64,000 nt of DNA from an uncultured Spirochaetota bacterium (lineage in GTDB: Bacteria > Spirochaetota > Spirochaetia > JAFGXN01). A program made the position numbers and the translations under genes. Numbering within the stretch: position 1 is the first letter of the stretch; each line of letters opens with the position of its first letter. Of the stretch, positions 1 to 8,810 are shown in pieces. The DNA lies in the NCBI GenBank assembly GCA_944388995.1, contig CALXKN010000003.1:62001-126000 (forward strand), in the 5' to 3' direction. The notes under the pieces were generated by a model. It saw only the letters and a list, made by a program, of their open reading frames with translations. It made no database searches and was not told the origin of the DNA.

Positions 1-1
1 G

Positions 2-859
2 CGCCGGATGATGAGGGGAAGAGCCGGCGGAAATACCGAAGCCGCGCCGCTTCGGAACCGAACCCGGATTATTGCCGTTTCCAGCGGAAAAGGCGGAGTC
101 GGAAAGACAAATATTTCGACGGCATTGGCGATTGCCTACGCCAAAATCGGGAAAAAGGTTATTTTACTCGACGCCGATTTGGGACTGGCCAATGTCAACG
201 TAGTGATGGGAATCATTCCGAAGTACAATCTGTATCATTTGATGGAGCGGCAGAGATCCATCAAGGATATTATCCTTGATACGGAGTACGGTGTGAAGAT
301 TGTCGCCGGAGCTTCCGGATTCTCCAAAATCGCCAATTTGGGGGATGAAGAGCGCGAATATTTTATAGAGGAGATGTCGCAGCTTTCGAGCGCCGACATC
401 GTGATTGTCGATACGGGCGCCGGCGTTTCCGACAACGTCATTTCGTTTATTTCAGCCGCAGACGACGCCGTCATTGTTACAACCCCCGAGCCGACGGCGA
501 TTACCGATGCTTACAGCATCATTAAAATCATTGCCGGCGAAGTCGATAATTCCCGGCTGTCCATTAAACTTTTGGTCAACCGGGTTCAGTCCGTCAAGCA
601 GGGAAAGGACGTCGCCGGGAAGATCATCGGTATTGCGGGGCAGTTTTTGAATTTAAAAGTCGATTATCTCGGTTATGTCATGGAAGATCCTGCCGTTTTA
701 AACGCGGTGCTGAGGCAGCGTCCTTTTTTCGATCTCAGTCCGGGGTGCAAGGCTTCTGAGTGCATCCGCCACATTGTCGGCCGTTTGGAAAACATCGAAT
801 ACAAGGAAGGCAGCGGCGTTCCGTCTTTTCTTAAGCGAATGTTTTCCAAAAACAATTAA
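2..859 (+). CDS. flhG: Flagellar number/placement ATPase FlhG (MinD/ParA family), probably 5'-truncated by window
   Basis: MinD-like ATPase that, with the SRP-like GTPase FlhF, sets the number and position of flagella at the inner membrane. The deviant Walker A motif SGKGGVGKTN follows about 30 residues into the visible reading frame, then come LLDADLGLANVN and the switch stretch VIVDTGAGVSD, all typical of FlhG/YlxH. The frame is open to the window edge. The visible N-terminus (MMRGRAGG...) resembles the part of FlhG that follows the DQAxxLR activator helix, so I think the true start lies upstream and two internal ATGs (8 and 11) are not the start. It is followed at short distance by a membrane protein, fliA and fapA, the order known from spirochaete motility operons. 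Family assignment is secure; the start is not. Confidence 0.93.
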   Translation, partial: RRMMRGRAGGNTEAAPLRNRTRIIAVSSGKGGVGKTNISTALAIAYAKIGKKVILLDADLGLANVNVVMGIIPKYNLYHLMERQRSIKDIILDTEYGVKIVAGASGFSKIANLGDEEREYFIEEMSQLSSADIVIVDTGAGVSDNVISFISAADDAVIVTTPEPTAITDAYSIIKIIAGEVDNSRLSIKLLVNRVQSVKQGKDVAGKIIGIAGQFLNLKVDYLGYVMEDPAVLNAVLRQRPFFDLSPGCKASECIRHIVGRLENIEYKEGSGVPSFLKRMFSKNN

Positions 860-877
860 GAGGCATAAGGAGTTTTT

Positions 878-1411
878 ATGAAACCGGGATTTTTCGGTAA
901 ACCGGTAATGATTGTCTGGGGCGGCGGATTTTTTGTGTCCTTGATCTTAACAATAGCGGCGGGAGGCTCTTTCGGAAGCTGTATGATCCGTTTACTGCTC
1001 AATGCCCTGTTGCTCTCTGTTTTTACGGCCGCCGTGATTTTGATTTGGAATCGCTTCCTGAAAGAAGGCGCTCCGGGAATTTCAAATAGTACTCAAAATG
1101 ATGAAGAAGATGAAATTGTTCTTGAATCCGATTCAAATCGGGATTATACTGAAAAGGGCGATAATGTTTTGTCCGGAACGGATTCGGTAAAAGATCCGGG
1201 CGCGTTATTTTCGGATTATCAGTACCGCGATGAGACAAAAGAGGCCGATTTACGACATATGGATAACAAAAATCCTTATCAGATGTCCGATGCCTTACTG
1301 AGAAAATTCAAGGAAGAGGAAGAAGATTCGATAGCGAAATTTAAGGCGGCTTTTCAGTCTCCCGAGGAAATTGCGAAAGCCGTCAGAACGGAAATGCACA
1401 AAGACGGCTGA
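878..1411 (+). CDS. Small membrane protein of the flhG-fliA operon, unknown function
   Basis: A 177-residue protein with two hydrophobic segments near the N-terminus (about residues 8-30 and 36-58), so a membrane hairpin. A long, very acidic, hydrophilic cytoplasmic tail follows. The tail ends in a charged region (KFKEEEEDSIAKFKAAF) that could form a helix. An AAGGAG ribosome site lies 9 bases before ATG. It sits 18 bases after flhG and 11 bases before fliA, so it is co-transcribed with them. Spirochaete flhG-fliA operons often carry an uncharacterised protein at this place, so a motility role is plausible but inferred from position only. I recognise no domain. Confidence 0.8.
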   Translation: MKPGFFGKPVMIVWGGGFFVSLILTIAAGGSFGSCMIRLLLNALLLSVFTAAVILIWNRFLKEGAPGISNSTQNDEEDEIVLESDSNRDYTEKGDNVLSGTDSVKDPGALFSDYQYRDETKEADLRHMDNKNPYQMSDALLRKFKEEEEDSIAKFKAAFQSPEEIAKAVRTEMHKDG

Positions 1412-1422
1412 ATGGGGGGCAG

Positions 1423-2211
1423 ATGACGAAAGAGGAATGGCTGGAGATGGATGAAGACGAATTGTGGACTCTTTACATAAAAACCAAAGAGCCGCATATC
1501 CGCGATGTCCTGATAGAAAAATACTCGCCGTTGGTCAAATATGTTGCCGGAAAAATCGCCATGAATATGCCGAGAGAGGTCGAGTACGACGATCTGGTCG
1601 GATGGGGAGTGTTCGGGCTGTTTGACGCCATTGATAAATTTTTACCGGAACGCGATGTCAAGTTTAAAACTTATGCCGTGCGCCGCATTCAGGGAGCCAT
1701 TTACGATGCGTTGCGCGCCGACGATTGGGTTCCCCGTTCCGTCAGGAAAAAAGCGAAAGAGGTTGAGCGCGCCATCCACCATTTGGAAGGATTGCACGGG
1801 CGTTCGTGCACCAGCAAAGAAATTGCCGACGAACTGCAGATTTCGGAAGAAGAATACGAAGACATGCTGCTTTCCATCAGCGGAACCAACATTCTTTCTT
1901 TGAATGAAGTTCACTTTTCGGGAGATGATAACGACAAAGTCTCTCTGGATGAAAATTTAAAATCTCCCGTCAGCATGAATCCCGACGTCCAAATCGAAAA
2001 AGAAGAGGTCAAGCGGGTGATTATTGACGCCATTAATGAACTTCCCGAAAACTCCAAGCAGGTTTTGGTTGCTTATTATTACTATGATTTGACGCTTAAA
2101 GAAATCGGTAAAATTCTTAATGTTACGGAATCGCGGGTTTCGCAGCTGCATACAAAGGCTCTGCTGAAATTAAGGGTAAAATTAACGGGAATCCGGAAAG
2201 GTTTGTTTTAA
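1423..2211 (+). CDS. fliA: Flagellar RNA polymerase sigma factor FliA/WhiG (sigma-28)
   Basis: Sigma-70 family factor of the FliA/SigD/WhiG class, 262 residues. It contains region 2 (YSPLVKYVAGKIA, then EYDDLVGWGVFGLFDAI and FKTYAVRRIQGAIYDALRADDWVPRSVR, characteristic of this class), region 3 (about 110-160) and a region 4 helix-turn-helix near the C-terminus (LTLKEIGKILNVTESRVSQLHTKAL). It directs polymerase to late flagellar and chemotaxis promoters of the form TAAA-N15-GCCGATAA. Two close matches occur in this window, before the LysM/M23 peptidase (8811-8837) and before flgF (43042-43068). The stop codon overlaps the next start (TAATG), so fapA is translationally coupled. No anti-sigma FlgM gene is visible nearby. 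Confidence 0.96.
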   Translation: MTKEEWLEMDEDELWTLYIKTKEPHIRDVLIEKYSPLVKYVAGKIAMNMPREVEYDDLVGWGVFGLFDAIDKFLPERDVKFKTYAVRRIQGAIYDALRADDWVPRSVRKKAKEVERAIHHLEGLHGRSCTSKEIADELQISEEEYEDMLLSISGTNILSLNEVHFSGDDNDKVSLDENLKSPVSMNPDVQIEKEEVKRVIIDAINELPENSKQVLVAYYYYDLTLKEIGKILNVTESRVSQLHTKALLKLRVKLTGIRKGLF

Positions 2212-4145
2212 TGGATTTAAATGAGTTTAAAGAAGAGATCAGAGCTTCGCTGCTTCACGATTTGGCTGTCAGCGAAGTCAGAACAACAGGGGCGACGTTA
2301 AAAGAAGCCTTGCGGCTGGCTTCCGGGGAATTGGATTTGCCTTTAAAACGCATTCAGTTCGATGTCATTCAGAAAGGCAGCAAAGGAGTTTTGGGCATCG
2401 GTAAAAAGGAATGGGTGATTGTCGCTTATCCCGGAGGTGAGGAAGCGAAGCAGTCCGAAGGGGAAGGAAATGTCGCTGCCGACGGACTGATTGACGCGGA
2501 AACCGGATTGCCTGTGGATCAGGACGGCATTGCCATTGTCAAATGCATTAACGAAAATGTTACGCTTTGCGTGCGTCCTCCGAAAGGGAGCGGGGCTCCG
2601 GCGACTTACGAGCAGGTTGTGGAAAAACTGGCAAAGAGAGGCGTCGGCGCTTTTGATGAGGCCGCTGTCAAACGCGCTCTCAAACTGAAAGAAAACAAGG
2701 AAATCAAAATCGGGACATTTGTCTACAATCCGCTGTCGGACGGGACGCTTTGGATGGAAATTTCAACGGATGAAATGGAGGCTTCCGTCGGAATCCGCCA
2801 TCCGAAAGCCGGAGGACGGGATTTTATCTACACTGAAATTTACCAGTTTATTTTGTCTTATGATATCAAATTCGGCATTCAAAAAGAGGTTATCAGGGAG
2901 TTGGCGGAAAACCCCGTTTACGACAAACTTTTTGTGATTGCGCGCGGCGAAAAGGCCAAACACGGCGCCAACGGTTACGTTGAGTATAAGTTCGATACCA
3001 ACAAGGACAAGGCGGTTTTTAACGAAGACGATATCCGGATCAATTTCAAGGCGGCGTTTAATATCGCCAACGTGAAAGAAGGGGATGTGCTTGCCGTTTA
3101 CCATGAACCGACCAAAGGAATTGAAGGTCATACCGTGCACAACCGCATTCTGAAGGCCTATGACGGAAAGGAGACGCAGATTCAGGTCGGCGAAAATGTC
3201 CGGCTGTCGGAAGATAAAAAACAGGCTGTCAGTTTGATTGACGGACAGGCGCTGCTGCAGGACGGAGCTGTCTCCGTACTGCCTGTTTACTACGTAAACG
3301 GATCGCTCTCCATCAAAACCGGCGGAAATATCGACTTCATCGGCAGTGTGGTGATTAACGGCGACGTCGAAGACGGCTACGTGGTCAAAGCGTCGAAAGG
3401 AATTCAAATTCATGGCAGTATCGGTAAATCGGAAGTGGTCAGCGGCGGCGATATTGTCGTTTTAAACGGGATTCAGACCAAAGGCGAAGGCGTTGTCAGA
3501 GCCGGCGGCAGCGTCATTTCAAAATTTATCGGTAATTCCATTGTTTTTGCGGAAGACCGGGTTGTAGTCAGCGACGGAATCGTCAATTCCCAGGTTAATT
3601 GCGGCGGGAAAATCATCTGTTACGGGAAGAGGGCGCGGATTCACGGCGGGCAGCTGAGAGCCGCCAATTCCATTATCGCCAAAGAAATCGGAACGGCGGC
3701 CGGAACGGAAACGGTTTTGGAAGTCGGCGTGAATCCCGAATCCCGCGAGCGGTTCAATTTCCTCGATAATAAGATTAAGGAGAATTCCAAGCAGATTGAA
3801 AATTACGATTTGAACATTGCCGCTTTTGAAAAAATGATCAAAACAAAGGGATCGCTGACGGAAGAACGGGAAGCTGCTTACGAGGATATGAAAACGCAGC
3901 GGGATGCGCTTCTTGAAGAGAACAGGGTGATGACGGATGAGTTCATCGCCTTGCGGGAGGAAATTCAGTCCGCAAAAGGGAGCGGCGAGATATCCGTCGA
4001 AAATATCGTTTATCCGAATGTCAAAATCAATATCAATACGGCCGAGTACACTGTCCGAAATGAACTGAAATGGGTCACTTTTTTCCGCGAAGGACCGATG
4101 ATCAAAATGCGGGAATATTCCGTTAATAAAGAGGATTTGAAATAG
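2211..4145 (+). CDS. FapA family protein (DUF342) with N-terminal Jag_N-like domain
   Basis: 644 residues. The first 75 residues (pattern ATLKEALRLASGELDLPLKR...VLGIGKKEWVIVAYPGG) look like the Jag_N domain usually found at the front of the RNA-binding protein KhpB/Jag. After a short linker comes the DUF342/FapA region: a flexible alpha/beta part, then a long right-handed beta-helix rich in glycine and valine (about residues 360-500). A coiled coil (about 510-590) and a short beta tail follow. DUF342 proteins are cytoplasmic and polymerase- or flagella-associated in several phyla, but their biochemical role is not settled. The gene overlaps fliA by one base and the following GTG-start gene by one base, so the three are tightly coupled. 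Confidence 0.88.
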   Translation: MDLNEFKEEIRASLLHDLAVSEVRTTGATLKEALRLASGELDLPLKRIQFDVIQKGSKGVLGIGKKEWVIVAYPGGEEAKQSEGEGNVAADGLIDAETGLPVDQDGIAIVKCINENVTLCVRPPKGSGAPATYEQVVEKLAKRGVGAFDEAAVKRALKLKENKEIKIGTFVYNPLSDGTLWMEISTDEMEASVGIRHPKAGGRDFIYTEIYQFILSYDIKFGIQKEVIRELAENPVYDKLFVIARGEKAKHGANGYVEYKFDTNKDKAVFNEDDIRINFKAAFNIANVKEGDVLAVYHEPTKGIEGHTVHNRILKAYDGKETQIQVGENVRLSEDKKQAVSLIDGQALLQDGAVSVLPVYYVNGSLSIKTGGNIDFIGSVVINGDVEDGYVVKASKGIQIHGSIGKSEVVSGGDIVVLNGIQTKGEGVVRAGGSVISKFIGNSIVFAEDRVVVSDGIVNSQVNCGGKIICYGKRARIHGGQLRAANSIIAKEIGTAAGTETVLEVGVNPESRERFNFLDNKIKENSKQIENYDLNIAAFEKMIKTKGSLTEEREAAYEDMKTQRDALLEENRVMTDEFIALREEIQSAKGSGEISVENIVYPNVKININTAEYTVRNELKWVTFFREGPMIKMREYSVNKEDLK

Positions 4146-4480
4146 TGGCGGTTCAACCAATCGATATTCAGGTGAATTTTTCTCAGCTTAACGCGGTCAG
4201 CGCCGAGCAGACGATGACCAAACAGGCGGCTTTGGCGGCGGACGCCGATTCGACCCGCCGGATGATAAGCGAATCGCTGATCCGTTCGGAGCGCGTCAAA
4301 AAAATCGAGAATGATATGAACGGGGTCTCCGCCATCCGCGACGATGAGGAGGAGGCGGAGGGAAAAAAATTCAATGAAAATTCTTCGCCCTCAAAAGGGG
4401 AACCGTCGGCTGCCGCGAAGAAAAAAGTCGTTTTCATCGACGATCCCGACAAAGGACGGGAAGTCGATCTTATGTGCTGA
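4145..4480 (+). CDS. Small hypothetical protein of the motility operon
   Basis: 111 residues, hydrophilic, no signal peptide or membrane segment. The GTG start overlaps the TAG stop of the FapA gene (TAGTG), which favours coupled translation. The N-terminal half is helical and charged (residues about 20-60). The middle is acidic and probably disordered. The C-terminus ends in DDPDKGREVDLMC, a DPxxG..[IV]D-type tail that I recall from other small spirochaete and Firmicute motility-operon proteins. Function unknown; position between fapA and the SwrB-like gene points to motility. Low recognisability, but operon packing makes it a real gene. Confidence 0.72.
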   Translation: MAVQPIDIQVNFSQLNAVSAEQTMTKQAALAADADSTRRMISESLIRSERVKKIENDMNGVSAIRDDEEEAEGKKFNENSSPSKGEPSAAAKKKVVFIDDPDKGREVDLMC

Positions 4481-4492
4481 GCAGAGGCGGAA

Positions 4493-4966
4493 ATGTTGTG
4501 GCTGCTTCTTTTGGATATTATCGGCCTTGTCTGTATCTATTTTCTTCTGAGGCGGAAACTGCGCGGCGATATCGGCGTCGAAAATCAAATCAACCGCATT
4601 CGGACTCATTTTAATGACTTGACCGTCGATATGAACGGGGCGACTTCCCGGAATATCGAATTGCTGGAAAGCCGCATCAAGGAAGCAAAAAAACTGCTCC
4701 GCCGGCTTGAAACGGCAATCGGTGAAGCGCAGACGGTAAAAACGGTCCCTCATGAGGAGCCGGAGTCCGGGGCGCCGCCTGCGGAGGAAGGCTCTGCGGA
4801 GGCGGCCTCCGTCAGACCGCCGGTTTCGGAAGCCGAACGGGAGTCAATTTTAAAGTGGCATCGGAAAGGAATTCCAGCCGGGGAAATTGCCGAAATTTCC
4901 GGGCGTCAGCTGCAGGAAGTGGAATTAATTGTTTCGTTTTCAAAAGCGGAAAACGATAAAAGATAA
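4493..4966 (+). CDS. SwrB-like membrane protein (DUF6115-type C-terminus)
   Basis: 157 residues: one membrane helix at residues 1-18 (LWLLLLDIIGLVCIYFLL), a coiled-coil stretch (about 35-80), an acidic/proline-rich linker, and a C-terminal helix-turn-helix-like motif (ILKWHRKGIPAGEIAEISG then LQEVELIVSF). That layout matches Bacillus subtilis SwrB (YlxL), which lies directly after sigD in the fla/che operon and activates flagellar export-gate assembly. Here too the gene follows the FliA sigma gene in the same operon. Start at ATG 4493, 12 bases after the previous stop. SwrB similarity rests on the motif and the context, not on an alignment, so it is an inference. Confidence 0.7.
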   Translation: MLWLLLLDIIGLVCIYFLLRRKLRGDIGVENQINRIRTHFNDLTVDMNGATSRNIELLESRIKEAKKLLRRLETAIGEAQTVKTVPHEEPESGAPPAEEGSAEAASVRPPVSEAERESILKWHRKGIPAGEIAEISGRQLQEVELIVSFSKAENDKR

Positions 4967-5006
4967 AAAAAGCGGCATACATCCGGATTTTGATTATGTA
5001 CGCCGC
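4965..5006 (-). terminator. Rho-independent terminator of the lepB-PBP-DUF115 operon
   Basis: On the minus strand an 11-bp stem (GCGGCGTACAT / ATGTATGCCGC, one G-U pair, 13-base loop) is followed by seven Ts. On the plus strand the same stem has an A-C mismatch and no clean T run, so it mainly serves the minus-strand operon ending at 5056. It abuts the stop codon of the SwrB-like gene. Confidence 0.85.
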
Positions 5007-5055
5007 CCTGCTGTACTTTTATTATCGGACAGCGTAAAAAATACTTGACAGTTTT

Positions 5056-6348
5056 TTATTCAAAGAGACGGTTTTTTACGGTCATGCCGTCAATCCGGCT
5101 GCCGCGCAAATCGATGCGGATGCAGTCTTTGGCGTATTCGGCAAACCAACGGCGGTAGAGATCCATCCGCCGATCGGAAGCCATCGCCATTCCGTTGCCG
5201 TCTTCCGTTTCGCTTTTCAAAGGCGAACGCAGCAGGGCGTCAGAGCGGGTTTCGGCCGGATTCAGGCGACTGCCGGAAAACAGAGTCCTTTCTTCGAAAA
5301 ATGAGCCCTTTGCGTGCGTTTTGCCGTCCGGATATCCGAGGTCGATTCCGATCAGAAAAACAGCTTTCGGATTCATCAGGCGCGCCGCTTCAACCGCGGT
5401 TGCGGCCACCGTTCCTCCCGAGCCGAGAAACGGAATGCGGTATTTTTCGGCGGCGCCTGCTTCTTCCGGAAAGCGCGACGCGTAGAAAAGAATTTCCTTC
5501 CACGGTTTTCTGATGTTCAGAAAATAAGTCGACAGCGGCGCGATCAGCGTTATTCCTTTTGCGCTGAAAAAGAAGAGGTGCATTGCGTTGCAGAACTGAG
5601 GATCGCCTGTGACGACAAAATCCGGAGTTATGCCGTATCTTTGCAAAACCGGAGCCGCCGTGTCGACGGCAAGCAGAATCAGATCAGAGCGGCGGCTTTT
5701 GATTTCACCGATGTGACCGTCCAGCGTCGGCCCGGCGCCGACAACCGCTATCAGCCGCCCGTTTGCGCGGTCTTTTAATTCCGATACCGTGCGCCGCGTT
5801 GCGCTGAAAAGCGGCAGCGAGCGTTTTATGTTCCGGGAAAAACGTTTTCCGTATTTTTTCAGAGTCGCGGAGTTGGTATTTTCGATCTGTTTCCGGTAGC
5901 TGACCAACGAACGGATACGGGAGCAAACGTCCGGGAACAGTTTTTCAACCGGAGGAGGAATCAGCAGCGCGGTCTTTGCGGCGGAGTGTCCGGACAGGAA
6001 AAGGGAGAGTGCCGATTCGCTGAAAGGCGTCAGAATGCGGATATTTTCCGGAAAATCCGGCATCAGTTCCGGATATTGCCGCCGCAAAACGGCGAAGACG
6101 GAGGCGTCGGGGACAATCATTAAAATGTCGGCCGCCGGAAACCGTCCGGCGGCTTGCAGAGGCAGGTAACCGAGACCGTTTTCGGCGACGATAACGGCTT
6201 CGGTCTGCGGATCGAGGGCGGCCGCGGTCTTTGCGGCTTCCCGGATCGGGTCGTAGGTGGAGTGCAGTGCGGTTCCGTCAAGCGAAAGAAAAAAAGCGCC
6301 CTGTTTTGAGGGAAGGAGGCGTATATCCCGTTTATTCGAGTTCGACAT
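5056..6348 (-). CDS. DUF115 / MptE-like motility-associated factor (Maf-type) protein
   Basis: 430 residues from ATG 6348; a longer frame to 6402 would only extend into the PBP gene. The core (about 195-390) carries IAVVGAGPTLD, ILLAVDTAAPVL, DFVVTGDPQ and VFLIGIDLGYPDGKTHAKGS, the Rossmann-like motifs of the DUF115 / 6-hydroxymethylpterin pyrophosphokinase MptE-like family. Several members are called motility accessory factors and are linked to flagellin glycosylation with nonulosonic acids. The N-terminal 190 residues are a second Rossmann-like region. The start overlaps the end of the PBP gene by 17 bases, so it is the last gene of the lepB-PBP operon. No strong Shine-Dalgarno, so it may depend on coupling. 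A sugar-transferase role is inferred from the family. Confidence 0.82.
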   Translation of the reverse strand: MSNSNKRDIRLLPSKQGAFFLSLDGTALHSTYDPIREAAKTAAALDPQTEAVIVAENGLGYLPLQAAGRFPAADILMIVPDASVFAVLRRQYPELMPDFPENIRILTPFSESALSLFLSGHSAAKTALLIPPPVEKLFPDVCSRIRSLVSYRKQIENTNSATLKKYGKRFSRNIKRSLPLFSATRRTVSELKDRANGRLIAVVGAGPTLDGHIGEIKSRRSDLILLAVDTAAPVLQRYGITPDFVVTGDPQFCNAMHLFFFSAKGITLIAPLSTYFLNIRKPWKEILFYASRFPEEAGAAEKYRIPFLGSGGTVAATAVEAARLMNPKAVFLIGIDLGYPDGKTHAKGSFFEERTLFSGSRLNPAETRSDALLRSPLKSETEDGNGMAMASDRRMDLYRRWFAEYAKDCIRIDLRGSRIDGMTVKNRLFE

Positions 6349-8314
6349 AAATGACAGCGTCTTTCTGCAATGCGGAACCCGGTTCGGGACTTTGAGAGAC
6401 AACTTTTCCCTCGCCTGTGATACGGAATTTGAAATTTTTGGAGTAAAGTCCGATTAAATCCCGTTTTGACAGTCCGGTTAAGTCGGGGACAGCTCCCGGC
6501 GATAAAGCCGGAGCCGGTTGTCTTGCCGGCGTTATCAGATTTCCTGAAATTTCATAAAGAGAATCGGTTTCCTTATAAACATTAAGGTAAAGAATCAGTT
6601 CTTCCGCCAAATCTTTGACCAGGGGCGCCGTTACGTTGCTGCCGTAAATACTGCCGGCTTTTGGGGAAAAAACCGCTCCGTAAACGATGAACCGCGGTTT
6701 TTCGGCCGGGAAAAGGGTCAGCGCGGAGGCAACGTACTTATCGTCAAAATAACGTTTGTTTTTTTCATCAAAAATTTGAGCGGTTCCCGTTTTTGAAGCC
6801 AGCCGGATTCCGTTGACGGCGGTTTTTTGAGCCAATCCGTGCTCGGTTCCCTCTGTCATCATCGATAAGATATTTTGCACCGTTTGATAGGAAAGCACTT
6901 CTTCCGAAATTGCAACTGTCGATTCGGAGAGGACATTGCCTTCCGAGTCCCGGATTGATTGGATGATGTGAGGCCGCAGAAGGCGTCCTTCATTGGCAAA
7001 AACAGTTGCAGCCGTCACAATTTGCAGCGCCGTTGCGGAAATTTCCTGTCCCATGGTAATCGTCGCCAGACTGCGTCCGGACCACGCGGAAGGCCGGCGC
7101 AGAACGCCTTTATTTTCATTGCTGAGGCCCAGTCCGATTCGTTGTCCGAAGCCGAAATGGCGGAGTTTTGTATACAACTCATTTTTAGAGAGGTATTCCG
7201 TTGATGTGCATGCCGCCGTATTGCAGGAAAGAACAATGGCATCTTTCGGATAAACGCGCCCGTGAGGAGTCACGCATTTAATAACGGATGGCGGATTTCC
7301 CGAATCCGGAATTTCGTAAGATGCGTGGCAAAAAAGCTCGTGGCTGACGGGAACTCTTCCCGTATCAAAAGCGCAGGCGACGGTGAATATTTTCAGTACC
7401 GAGCCCGGTTCGAAGGCATAGGCGACGGCCCGGTTCATCCGTGCTTCAGGTGTCGACTTATTGTAAAAATTCGGATTAAAAGTCGGAGCATTTTCCATTG
7501 CCAGAATCTCGCCCGTCTGCGCGTCCATTACGATAAAGATAGCCGCTTCGGCTTTTTCTTTTGACAGTGCCGTTTGTGCCTGTTTTGCAGCCATATACTG
7601 AATTTGCGTATCAATAGTCAGATAAACATCGCGGGTGATGACAGCGCCGTCAACGACTTTATTGGCCGTCAAATCTTCGTCGTAGATTTTTTCGACTCCT
7701 TCCCGCGCCGTTCCGTTAAAATCAACAAATCCCAGAATATGAGCCGCCAACTCTCCTTTCGGATAACTGCGTCCCTGATTTTCTTCCAGAAACTGATGGA
7801 TTTTCAAAGACGGATAATAACCGGAATCGTCGCCGGCGGAGTTTTTTATAACTTCATTCCGCTTTTCGGCAGCCGTATTGATTTCATTAAGTTTGACGGA
7901 TAGTGCTTCGATCTCCTCTTGTGATGCCCGTCTCTTGTAAAAACGGTATTTACCGCCCTTGCTTAAGTCCGTAAAAATTTCTTTTGCGGGGCGATTCAAT
8001 GTAGCGGAAAGAATTTCGGCGGCCATCTGATATTCTTTTAAGTCGTGTTCTGTCTGCACCTTGTAAACAATGTCGGTGAAGGTTGTCTGTGTAGCCAACA
8101 GCGAACCGTTACGATCTCTGATATTTCCGCGGTGTTCGGAAGCGTAATCCGATATCTGAAGCGAGCGGGCTTCTGCCGAACGGCTCCCGACCATAACGGA
8201 TGCGTACCGATAGAGAATAACAGCGGCGGACAGGCAGATCACCCCGGCCATCAGCAGAATTCCGTTTCGGCCGATTCTAACGCTCTTGTTATTTCTGCTT
8301 TGATTGACTTTCAT
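6332..8314 (-). CDS. Class B penicillin-binding protein (FtsI/PBP2-type transpeptidase) with PASTA domain
   Basis: 660 residues from ATG 8314, preceded by AGAGGG; an upstream start at 8545 would lie inside lepB. One membrane anchor at about residues 17-38, a dimerisation domain (EHRGNIRDRNGSLLA onward), then a transpeptidase domain with all three active-site motifs: SxxK in EPGSVLKIF, SxN in LSCNTA, and KTG in ASKTGTAQ. A single PASTA domain closes the protein (VPDLTGLSKRDL ... VSQSPEPGSAL). It cross-links septal or elongation peptidoglycan from the periplasm. The gene overlaps lepB by 26 bases and the DUF115 gene by 17. FtsI or SpoVD-like is the best guess; sequence alone does not separate division from elongation roles. 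Confidence 0.92.
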   Translation of the reverse strand: MKVNQSRNNKSVRIGRNGILLMAGVICLSAAVILYRYASVMVGSRSAEARSLQISDYASEHRGNIRDRNGSLLATQTTFTDIVYKVQTEHDLKEYQMAAEILSATLNRPAKEIFTDLSKGGKYRFYKRRASQEEIEALSVKLNEINTAAEKRNEVIKNSAGDDSGYYPSLKIHQFLEENQGRSYPKGELAAHILGFVDFNGTAREGVEKIYDEDLTANKVVDGAVITRDVYLTIDTQIQYMAAKQAQTALSKEKAEAAIFIVMDAQTGEILAMENAPTFNPNFYNKSTPEARMNRAVAYAFEPGSVLKIFTVACAFDTGRVPVSHELFCHASYEIPDSGNPPSVIKCVTPHGRVYPKDAIVLSCNTAACTSTEYLSKNELYTKLRHFGFGQRIGLGLSNENKGVLRRPSAWSGRSLATITMGQEISATALQIVTAATVFANEGRLLRPHIIQSIRDSEGNVLSESTVAISEEVLSYQTVQNILSMMTEGTEHGLAQKTAVNGIRLASKTGTAQIFDEKNKRYFDDKYVASALTLFPAEKPRFIVYGAVFSPKAGSIYGSNVTAPLVKDLAEELILYLNVYKETDSLYEISGNLITPARQPAPALSPGAVPDLTGLSKRDLIGLYSKNFKFRITGEGKVVSQSPEPGSALQKDAVIYVELE

Positions 8315-8804
8315 TATTCCCTCTGAACATGACTTTCCCTTCGATTCGGACAAGCGGCAGAAATCCGAAATCGCGCGAATCGGTTGAATGAGCGATGTTG
8401 TCTCCCAATAAAAATATAGCACGTTTGGGAACTTTTGTAAAATCCTCGAATAAATAAATTTTCTCCCGTCCGACGCGTACCGTCCGTCCGTTGATTTCCC
8501 ATGTCGTTTCGTCGATTCTTTGAACAGGATCTCCTTCTGTCGCAATTACCCGTTTAATCAGAAGTTCGTTTGTCAGAGGACTTTTAAAAACAACAATATC
8601 GCCGGTGAAAATTTTTTTTCGGCTTGTCAAAAGCTTGTTTCCGTTATATAATAAAGAGATGATGACGCAATCGCCTTTTTTAAAAGTCGGCTCCATTGAA
8701 TTCCCTTCAATGCGTTTGATGTCAAACGCATTGAAGACGAATCCGGATGTAAAAACGGCAAGAAGCGTTAAAAGTATGGGTAAGATTTTTTTTAAACGCA
8801 GCAT
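8289..8804 (-). CDS. lepB: Signal peptidase I
   Basis: Membrane serine protease that removes signal peptides from exported proteins. 171 residues, the short Gram-positive/spirochaete size. One N-terminal membrane helix (about 7-25) is followed by box B with the nucleophile Ser36 (EGNSMEPT), box D with the general base Lys84 (LLIKRVIA), and box E (FLLGDNIAHSTDSRDFG). First gene of a minus-strand operon with the PBP and DUF115 genes. A TTGTTA-17-TATAAT promoter lies 50-75 bases upstream, back to back with the sigma-28 promoter of the M23 gene. Confidence 0.94.
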   Translation of the reverse strand: MLRLKKILPILLTLLAVFTSGFVFNAFDIKRIEGNSMEPTFKKGDCVIISLLYNGNKLLTSRKKIFTGDIVVFKSPLTNELLIKRVIATEGDPVQRIDETTWEINGRTVRVGREKIYLFEDFTKVPKRAIFLLGDNIAHSTDSRDFGFLPLVRIEGKVMFRGNNESQSKQK

Positions 8805-8810
8805 AAATGT

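Noticed and set aside
8315-8545. 77-residue N-terminal extension of the PBP
   Set aside because: Lies inside lepB in another frame; the ATG at 8314 has a ribosome site and is followed at once by the membrane anchor.
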